From NCBI GenBank assembly GCA_964593555.1, contig CAZQIC010000127.1, positions 1-13,217 on the forward strand: 13,217 nt of DNA, given 5' to 3'. The position numbers and the translations under genes are program-made. The notes beneath the pieces were generated by a model. The model had not been told where the DNA came from. It saw only the letters and a list, made by a program, of their open reading frames with translations, and ran no database searches. Every line of letters begins with the position of its first letter. Positions within the stretch are counted from its first letter, which is position 1. The DNA is from CAZQIC01 sp964593555 (lineage in GTDB: Bacteria > Bacteroidota > Bacteroidia > JAFLBG01). Positions 7,284-13,217 of the stretch are shown piece by piece.

Positions 7284-10200
7284 ATGGGATTTTCTACTTT
7301 TTTAAGATCATTTTTTGCAGCAGTATTAGTGGTTTCTTTTTCTTTTAAAGGAATGGGTGTTGCACGAGTTAGTAATGGCAGCGGCCCCTGGAACACTCCA
7401 GGGACATGGCTCCCTGTAGGTATGCCTACCAATGCGGATGATATTACAATTGCATCGGGACACTCAGTAACAATGGATGGAAATGCAGGAAGCTGCCTAT
7501 CTCTTACAATTGACGGTACTGCAAACTGGGTGACAGCAGGAAGGACAACCAATGTTGGCGTAGGCGGATTAACAATAAATAATGGAGGAAGTATTACAGG
7601 AACTGCAACTGGCATTCTTAATGTCGCAGGAAATTTTACTTCGAATGCAGGAGGTACTACCATCGGCAGGGTTACTCTTAATGTTAGCGGGACTTCCGCA
7701 ATAAACGGAACAATAACTTTTAACTCAAATACAGGAACTAAAACATTTATAGGAGCAGTAACATTGAATGCTGGTGCCGTTTGGGTTTCTACAACCATTT
7801 CTACTACCTCATTAATGGTTTTTCAAAACGGAATTACCAATAACGGAACTTCATTCTCCGCCGGAGGAAGTACATTCAATACAAATCCCCAGTCATTAGA
7901 CGGAACTACGGCTTATACATTCTCTCAGATTGTAACCATAACTGGTATTACTCTTACTAACAATTGCGATGTAACAATGACCAGAGCCTCTGCCGCTACG
8001 CTTGCAGGAACCGGAGGCTGGACCCAGGGAGCCAATAGCGTCTTATCCTATATGGGTACAACTATTACAGTAACTACACGAGATTTTGGAACCAATAACA
8101 ACATAGTTGACTACTCAAATACAGGGACACAAACGGTAATCGGAACCACATACAGGTATTTAATTATTTCCGGTTCTGGAACAAAAACATTGGGAGGCAA
8201 TACAGATATAACCGACGATTTAACAGTAACTGCCGGTAGCCTTGCATTGAGCACGCGTAATTTTACCGTGAATGGAACAACAAGTATTTCGGGTACATTG
8301 AGTGACGGGAGCAACACCGGATCAAATCTTTTTGTTGGTGCAGTAACGGTTAATGCAGGAGGGATATGGAATTGTAATAGTGTTACGAGCGTCGGCAATA
8401 CCATTTTCCAAAATGGGATCACAAGTGACGGCACAGCCTTCAATGGGGGGGCGGCCACATTTAATACGAATTCTCAAATACTTACAGGTACATTCCGCTT
8501 GGCTTTCAGAGCAATAGTTGCAACAGGCGTCACCTTAACAAATAACTTTATCGTTACTATTACCAATACAGGATCAGGTTCTTTAAGCGGTACAGGAGGC
8601 TGGATTCAAGGCAACAACTCAACGTTAAATTATGCCGGAAGTACTATCGCAGTTACCACATATGATTTTAGCTCGGACATAAACACTGTAAATTACAACC
8701 GAAGCGGCACCCAAACTGTTTTGGGCACCACTTATCATAATTTAAATATAGCCGGATCTGGAACAAAAACACTTGGAGCTGCAACAGTGGTAAATAATGA
8801 CCTAACGATTACTGCCGGGACTTTATCATTGAGTGCCTTTGATTTCACAGTAACAGGCATTACAGATGTGAGCGGCAGACTTAGTGACGCAACTAATGCG
8901 GGAGTCAATATATTTATTGGTGCAATTACTGTTAACGCAAGCGGGTCGTGGTCGACCAATAGCGTTACAGTTGGAACCAATCTCACCTTCCGGGGAGGAA
9001 TTACACATAACGGAACTTCTTTTTCCGGAGGCGCTTGTACTTTTGATACAAATGATCAGGGAATTGATGGGTCCAGCCCTTTAACCTTTAGAAGTATTAG
9101 TATAACAACGATTAATCTTACAAATTTTACAACTGTTAGCACCACAGCGACAACGGCCGGGTCATTAGGCGGGACAGGAACATGGACACAGGGAATGAAC
9201 AGTATATTAAACTATGCCGGATCCACCCTTACAATCGCATCGTGGGATTTTACAACAAACCCAAACACGGTTAATTATAACAGATCGGGCGTACAAACCG
9301 TACGTGCGATCACCTATTATAATTTAGGTATCGCCGGCTCGGGTATAAAAACGCTTGGAGGAACTGTGCTTGTAAGCAATAACCTGACCGTTACTGCAGG
9401 AACACTCTCGTTAAGCACATTTGATATTACAGTTTCAGGAACCAGCTCTATTACAGGTACCCTCAGCGATGGAAACAATGCGGGTATTGACACTTTTGTA
9501 GGATTAGTAACTATAAATGTCGGAGGAGTCTGGCTTTCAACTTCAGTTACTACACCCGCTAATCTTATTTTTCAAGGGGGAATTACAAGCAATGGAACAT
9601 CTTTTAACGCAGCCGTTGCTACTTTTAACACCAATGATCAATCTATTTCGGGAACTAGAATATTGACCTTTACCGGCACCTCCGTTGTTGTAACGGGATT
9701 CGTTGTTACAAATAGTGGAACTGTTGCAATGACTAATACAGGAGCAGGAGTTTTAAACGGAACCGGAACATGGACCCAAGGAACAAATGGAACTCTAAGA
9801 TATGCAGGCACTACAATTACTGTAACTACTGTTGATTTTTCCACCAACGCTCCAAACACTGTAGATTATAACAGAGCTGGAATTCAAACAGTGAGAGCAA
9901 CTACTTATGACAATTTAAACCTCTCTACCTCCGGAGCAAAATCTCAATCGGCAGCCGGAAATGTTATTATCAATAATGCATTTGATATTGATGCAGGGGT
10001 AACTTATGATGTAATAAATGATGCTTCTTTATATACCGAAATGAGGGGAACAATAACAGGTACGGGAACAATAACCGGATATGCCAATGCGAACCTTCTT
10101 ACAGCAGGATCTGGTGATCTTGGAACTATTTATTTTACTTTGGGAAGCAGATTCCTGAGAGATTTTTCAACTGATATGATAGCTGGATCCGTAACATTGG

Positions 10201-13025
10201 GAACGGATGTTACTGTTAATGGAACATTGTTAATGACAGATGGAGAATTGATTATAAATGGAAATACACTGACAATTGCAAACGATGTTGTAACCACTCT
10301 TGGAACAATTACTGGCTCTTCAACATCAAACATCATTGTTAATGGCGGTACTGCAACTGCAGATCCAAATATCAATTTTACTCAAACTTCTTCCGTCACA
10401 AGGTCGTTAAACGATCTTACCATTGACAGAACAGGCGCCAATACAAATGTTAATTTGGGCAGCGCACTTGATATGATTGGGACCGTAACGTTATCAAACG
10501 GAACATTAGTTACCGGAGGAAACTTAACTCTTAAATGTTCAGCAGCAGCATGCGCAAGAGTCGCACAAATTACAGGAACAGGAGCAATTAGCGGCAATGC
10601 AACAGCTGAACGCTTTACCGCAGGACCTTTTACAGGATGGGGCTTGCTGGGATCACCCATTTCCGCAGGATTAACAATGAGCGCGTGGGATGATGATATT
10701 GCAATGTCTTGCTCCAACTGTCCTGATGGAACAGCCGGAGGTTTTACATCAATATATACTTATAACGAAGCTGCAGTGGGTTCGTATAGTGCCGCGGCTG
10801 CTTACGATGCTATAAACTATGCCGACCCAATTCTTAATGGTGTTGGATACTTCGCCTACTACGGAACAGGAGCTGTAAATACCAGTGATATAACGCTAGA
10901 TGTTACCGGCGCATTAAGAACAGGACCAATTGATCTTGCCCCAACTTGTAACAGTACAACCAGTGTCGCAGATGATGGATGGAATTTAGTTGCTAATCCT
11001 TACCCCTCACCCATTAGTTGGACCGCACTTGAAGCTGCGGCTGGAGATGCCAATGCAATTGATGGCACATATTATTCCTATGACACGGATCAGGGGGGAT
11101 ATATCAACTTTAACGCAGTTACACAACTTGGTACCGGAGGACTTACTGACGCTATTCCTATGGCACAAGGTTTCTTTGTTCATTTGACCGGGGCAACATC
11201 TCTTCAGGCAGATGAATCCCATAAACTAGGAGGTAATCCAACTTTCAGAAAAAATGGGAATCCCCTGCCTTCAACACAAGCAACGCAATATTTCAAGCTA
11301 AAACTTTCAAGACCCGGCAAATATACTGATGAAGCAATTCTTTCGTTTTATCCAAATGCGAGCGACAGTTTCGACTATCAATATGATGCATACAAACTTT
11401 TTGGATCAGTGACCAATCCACATTATATAGCATTGAAAGGTCAAGGGAAATTATACAGCGTTAACAACGTTGCGCCTTTAACTCAGAGTATGGTAATCCC
11501 GGTTTTTGTAAAAACATCCGTAAACGCCACCTATACAATTTCTCAGCAAAATATTGCATCCGTACCTTATGCTTGTATAACACTTTTTGATAGCATTAAA
11601 AACATCACAACAGATCTGAGAACTTCAAGTTATACTTTTACAATATCTCCCGGAACATACCATAACAGGTTCAAATTAAATGTCTCTTTTGATCCTCCGG
11701 TTGCATTTAACAGTGTGGTTTCCCCACAATCTTGTGCAGGATCTAATGATGGCGTTTTAATTGCTTCTGCTACAGGCGGCTCAGGACCATGGGATTATGT
11801 GTGGCGCGATTCTTTGACGTCCAACATTGTTCAACAACATTATTCCCAATCCACTCCTGACACATTAAAAAATCTTGGAACCGGAACTTATATTTTAGAA
11901 CTAAAAACTTCTGGTGCATGTGATCTTGCTTCCCAGGTTTTCCACATTAATTCAACGCCTCCTACATTAGTTCCTCTTTCAATAAGCAGTACAAATTCAC
12001 CAACCTGTTTTGATCACAATGACGGATTCCTTGTTGCACAACCAACAGGAGCTGGTCCTTGGAATTATATCTGGAAAGATTCTGTCTCAGGAAGTATTAT
12101 TCAAACACATTTGAGTGTTTCTACTTCTGATACTCTTAAAAATCTTAATGCTGGTACTTACATTGTTGAAACAAGAAGTATTGGTGATTGCGACTCTTCC
12201 GTTTTCACTTTTAATATCTCATCACCTTCTATCGGAATGGTAGGATTATCGAGCAGTTCGGTAAACAATCCAACATGCTATGATGAAACAGATGGCTACA
12301 TTGTTGCGCGTCCGCTTGGCACTGGACCATGGAATTATTATTGGGCAGACTCTTCGAGCGGAACTATAGTTCAAACACATCTTGGAATTTCCGGGTACGA
12401 TACATTAAATGGCCTTAACACAGGAACATACATTGTGTACATCCGAAACACAGCCAATTGTGATTCTACTGTATATACGTTCAGCCCTATTGTTCCTCCA
12501 TTACTCGCTTTTGCTGCTTTCACAACAAACGGTGATACAGCATACCTTAGCCAGGGCGGCACAATTAATTTTAACAATACATCTACCAATGCAACTACTT
12601 ATGGCTGGAACTTTGGTGATGCATCGGGTTCGACATCAGCAAGTCCATCGCACGCTTATTCAAGCACAGGGACATATACCGTTACCTTGAATGCATACAA
12701 CGCGGCATGCGATGACTCAAGCAGTACAACTTATGTTGTTTATGTATTGACATCTCCTTCAGGAATTGTCCAAAGCAATTTGGGTAATTCTGTTTTTGTT
12801 GGCCAGGATAAGAATGGAGTTTTCGTACGCTTTAATGATCACAACGGGGCAAATGTTATTATCTCGATAAATAATATCCTTGGCCAAAAAGTGATTGACG
12901 ATACTTATACAAAAATTAACGGGCAGGTAGTTTATCTGAATGTTGAAAATATTACAAATAATATTTTGTTTATCACTATCACAAGTGATGACAACAGGGT
13001 AACAAAAACAATAAGCAGTCATTAA
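7284..13025 (+). CDS. Giant T9SS-type surface protein with beta-solenoid, SprB-like and PKD repeats
   Basis: This 1913-residue protein is probably exported by Sec and then across the outer membrane by the type IX system. Residues 1-27 form a signal peptide (hydrophobic FFAAVLVVSFSF, possible cut after GVA). Residues 32-80 resemble the G8-like start WNxPGTW...ITIASGHSVT common in Bacteroidota cargo. Four tandem repeats of about 194 residues (116-896), rich in Gly, Thr, Asn and Ser, suggest a beta-solenoid. More such sequence runs to about 1110. A module containing GWNLVANPYPSPISW (from 1232) and a DEAILSF...DAYKLFG domain (about 1300-1470) are also typical of T9SS cargo. Three SprB-like repeats (about 1475-1737), a PKD domain (about 1740-1823, YGWNFGDASG) and a C-terminal domain (1826-1913) follow. 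The start is the first ATG after an in-frame TAA at 7263-7265. No catalytic domain is recognisable; adhesion or surface coating is an inference. It is divergent from the glycan operon. Confidence 0.9.
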   Translation: MGFSTFLRSFFAAVLVVSFSFKGMGVARVSNGSGPWNTPGTWLPVGMPTNADDITIASGHSVTMDGNAGSCLSLTIDGTANWVTAGRTTNVGVGGLTINNGGSITGTATGILNVAGNFTSNAGGTTIGRVTLNVSGTSAINGTITFNSNTGTKTFIGAVTLNAGAVWVSTTISTTSLMVFQNGITNNGTSFSAGGSTFNTNPQSLDGTTAYTFSQIVTITGITLTNNCDVTMTRASAATLAGTGGWTQGANSVLSYMGTTITVTTRDFGTNNNIVDYSNTGTQTVIGTTYRYLIISGSGTKTLGGNTDITDDLTVTAGSLALSTRNFTVNGTTSISGTLSDGSNTGSNLFVGAVTVNAGGIWNCNSVTSVGNTIFQNGITSDGTAFNGGAATFNTNSQILTGTFRLAFRAIVATGVTLTNNFIVTITNTGSGSLSGTGGWIQGNNSTLNYAGSTIAVTTYDFSSDINTVNYNRSGTQTVLGTTYHNLNIAGSGTKTLGAATVVNNDLTITAGTLSLSAFDFTVTGITDVSGRLSDATNAGVNIFIGAITVNASGSWSTNSVTVGTNLTFRGGITHNGTSFSGGACTFDTNDQGIDGSSPLTFRSISITTINLTNFTTVSTTATTAGSLGGTGTWTQGMNSILNYAGSTLTIASWDFTTNPNTVNYNRSGVQTVRAITYYNLGIAGSGIKTLGGTVLVSNNLTVTAGTLSLSTFDITVSGTSSITGTLSDGNNAGIDTFVGLVTINVGGVWLSTSVTTPANLIFQGGITSNGTSFNAAVATFNTNDQSISGTRILTFTGTSVVVTGFVVTNSGTVAMTNTGAGVLNGTGTWTQGTNGTLRYAGTTITVTTVDFSTNAPNTVDYNRAGIQTVRATTYDNLNLSTSGAKSQSAAGNVIINNAFDIDAGVTYDVINDASLYTEMRGTITGTGTITGYANANLLTAGSGDLGTIYFTLGSRFLRDFSTDMIAGSVTLGTDVTVNGTLLMTDGELIINGNTLTIANDVVTTLGTITGSSTSNIIVNGGTATADPNINFTQTSSVTRSLNDLTIDRTGANTNVNLGSALDMIGTVTLSNGTLVTGGNLTLKCSAAACARVAQITGTGAISGNATAERFTAGPFTGWGLLGSPISAGLTMSAWDDDIAMSCSNCPDGTAGGFTSIYTYNEAAVGSYSAAAAYDAINYADPILNGVGYFAYYGTGAVNTSDITLDVTGALRTGPIDLAPTCNSTTSVADDGWNLVANPYPSPISWTALEAAAGDANAIDGTYYSYDTDQGGYINFNAVTQLGTGGLTDAIPMAQGFFVHLTGATSLQADESHKLGGNPTFRKNGNPLPSTQATQYFKLKLSRPGKYTDEAILSFYPNASDSFDYQYDAYKLFGSVTNPHYIALKGQGKLYSVNNVAPLTQSMVIPVFVKTSVNATYTISQQNIASVPYACITLFDSIKNITTDLRTSSYTFTISPGTYHNRFKLNVSFDPPVAFNSVVSPQSCAGSNDGVLIASATGGSGPWDYVWRDSLTSNIVQQHYSQSTPDTLKNLGTGTYILELKTSGACDLASQVFHINSTPPTLVPLSISSTNSPTCFDHNDGFLVAQPTGAGPWNYIWKDSVSGSIIQTHLSVSTSDTLKNLNAGTYIVETRSIGDCDSSVFTFNISSPSIGMVGLSSSSVNNPTCYDETDGYIVARPLGTGPWNYYWADSSSGTIVQTHLGISGYDTLNGLNTGTYIVYIRNTANCDSTVYTFSPIVPPLLAFAAFTTNGDTAYLSQGGTINFNNTSTNATTYGWNFGDASGSTSASPSHAYSSTGTYTVTLNAYNAACDDSSSTTYVVYVLTSPSGIVQSNLGNSVFVGQDKNGVFVRFNDHNGANVIISINNILGQKVIDDTYTKINGQVVYLNVENITNNILFITITSDDNRVTKTISSH
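7629..9971 (+). repeat. Four tandem repeats of about 582 bp (about 194 aa)
   Basis: Units at 7629-8213, 8214-8795, 8796-9377 and 9378-9971 (195, 194, 194 and 198 codons) share an ordered series of motifs: LTVTAGTLSLSTFDFTV, GTLSDG, FVGAVTVNAGG, GITSNGTSF, ATFNTNDQ, GTWTQGxNSxLxYAG, NTVNYNRSGxQTV and GSGTKTLGG. The first unit is the most divergent at its start, and the sequence after 9972 (INNAFDIDAG) looks like the beginning of a decayed fifth unit. DNA is clearly diverged between units, so the array is old rather than recently amplified. Confidence 0.9.
11703..12495 (+). repeat. Three SprB-like repeats of about 90 aa
   Basis: Three copies with a period of 90-91 residues are marked by C1484, C1575 and C1665 (CAGSNDG, CFDHNDG, CYDETDG). 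Each continues with GPW(D/N)Y(V/I/Y)W, (I)VQxH, DTL(K/N)xL, GTYI and a second Cys near its end (GACD, GDCD, NCD). The order Cys...NDG...GPW-Y-W...L-GTY matches the SprB repeat family found in Bacteroidota surface adhesins such as SprB of Flavobacterium johnsoniae. The paired cysteines could form one disulfide per repeat. Confidence 0.8.
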
Positions 13026-13056
13026 TATTAAGAGAGGAATATCCTCTCTTAATATT
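13024..13056 (+). terminator. Hairpin terminator after the surface protein gene
   Basis: AATATTAAGAGAGGA at 13024-13038 pairs perfectly with 13042-13056, giving a 15-bp stem and a 3-nt loop (ATA). The stem includes the last two bases of the stop codon. The downstream bases TTTAATTAAAAAATTA give only a weak U tract. The stem is symmetric, so it could act in either direction, but the next gene is on the same strand. Confidence 0.7.
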
Positions 13057-13071
13057 TAATTAAAAAATTAA

Positions 13072-13079
13072 TACCTTTG
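13072..13079 (+). promoter_or_regulatory. Candidate -7 promoter element (TACCTTTG) for the last gene
   Basis: TACCTTTG fits the Bacteroidota -7 consensus TAnnTTTG fully and lies just past the hairpin and 23 nt before the ATG at 13103. No good TTG element is seen 19-20 nt upstream, where the end of the hairpin lies. Its position between a terminator and a start codon supports it. Confidence 0.55.
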
Positions 13080-13102
13080 TTAAACAGGAAGCAATAATCG
13101 AA

Positions 13103-13217
13103 ATGAAAAAAACAGCCTTGATCCTACTTTTACTTTTAGCACCTCTTTTTGCTAAAAAGGTATTTTGTCAGCCGCCACCTCCAGGAGGTCCGCCATGCTG
13201 GCCGCCACCATGCGCAG
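13103..13217 (+). CDS. Pro/Cys-rich secreted or membrane protein, N-terminal fragment
   Basis: Only the first 38 codons lie in the window. The start MKKTALILLLLLAPLFA is a clear Sec signal sequence: a basic n-region and a Leu-rich core. It is followed by KKVFCQ and then a Pro-rich stretch with two Cys (PPPPGGPPCWPPPC). VFC is a poor lipobox, so a lipoprotein is possible but not favoured; cleavage after LFA or near C-Q is more likely. An AGGAAG at 13085-13090 is rather far from the ATG to be a normal ribosome binding site, in keeping with weak Shine-Dalgarno use in this phylum. The gene has its own promoter candidate and is separated from the surface protein gene by a hairpin, so it is probably an independent unit. 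Function is unknown. Confidence 0.65.
   Translation, partial: MKKTALILLLLLAPLFAKKVFCQPPPPGGPPCWPPPCA

Noticed and set aside
7244..7798. 184-codon open frame on the minus strand, opposite the start of the large surface protein gene, and similar shorter ones near 8111, 8735, 9638, 10130 and 10382
   Set aside because: They are antisense shadows of the Thr/Gly/Asn-rich repeats, giving low-complexity Val/Pro/Thr-rich translations with no signal or domain, while the plus-strand frame is continuous and has clear domains.
7629..9971. Repetitive DNA considered as a CRISPR array or mobile element
   Set aside because: The period is about 582 bp, in frame with one long coding region and diverged at DNA level. 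There are no short identical repeats with spacers, no transposase and no terminal inverted repeats.
12409..12690. 93-codon plus-strand frame inside the surface protein gene
   Set aside because: It is a shifted-frame reading of the third SprB-like repeat and the PKD domain; the long frame carries the recognisable motifs there.

Overview
The window comes from a member of the Bacteroidota. It is AT-rich. It carries a protein built like type IX secretion system (T9SS) cargo: a signal peptide, beta-strand repeats, SprB-like repeats, a PKD domain and a C-terminal sorting-like domain. Promoter-like sites match the TAnnTTTG -7 consensus of this phylum. No genus can be named from the sequence alone.

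Left part (38-7131, all on the minus strand). Six genes form one tight operon, read from right to left: a Wzc-like polysaccharide co-polymerase/tyrosine autokinase (787 aa, GTG start); an ABC-2 permease (Wzm-like); an ABC ATPase with a C-terminal extension (Wzt-like); an NAD-dependent sugar epimerase/dehydratase; a DegT-family PLP sugar aminotransferase; and a small Phe-rich membrane protein of unknown function. Gaps are 5 nt or less. Three consecutive junctions are 1-nt TAATG overlaps. The likely joint task is making an amino- or otherwise modified sugar nucleotide and exporting a glycan that contains it. No glycosyltransferase, outer-membrane channel (Wza/OPX) or phosphatase lies in the window.

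Middle (7132-7283). A 152-bp divergent intergenic region holds a TATCTTTG promoter candidate for the operon and a TTTG-N20-TATTTTTA candidate for the rightward gene.

Right part (7284-13025, plus strand). One 1913-aa gene encodes a secreted surface protein. In order it has a signal peptide, a G8-like N-terminal segment, four tandem repeats of about 194 aa (predicted beta-solenoid), further beta-rich sequence, the GWNLVANPYPS module typical of Bacteroidota T9SS cargo, three SprB-like repeats of about 90 aa, a PKD domain and a degenerate T9SS type A-like C-terminal domain. A 15-bp perfect hairpin follows the stop codon. A TACCTTTG promoter candidate then precedes a Pro/Cys-rich secreted or membrane protein cut off by the window edge.

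The most interesting points are the pairing of a tyrosine-kinase co-polymerase with an ABC glycan exporter, the Gly-Tyr hexanucleotide repeat forming the kinase tail, the A10 tract at the start of the aminotransferase, and the side-by-side placement of a PorR/Wzm/Wzt-like gene set and a T9SS cargo gene. None of these is proven novel from sequence alone.
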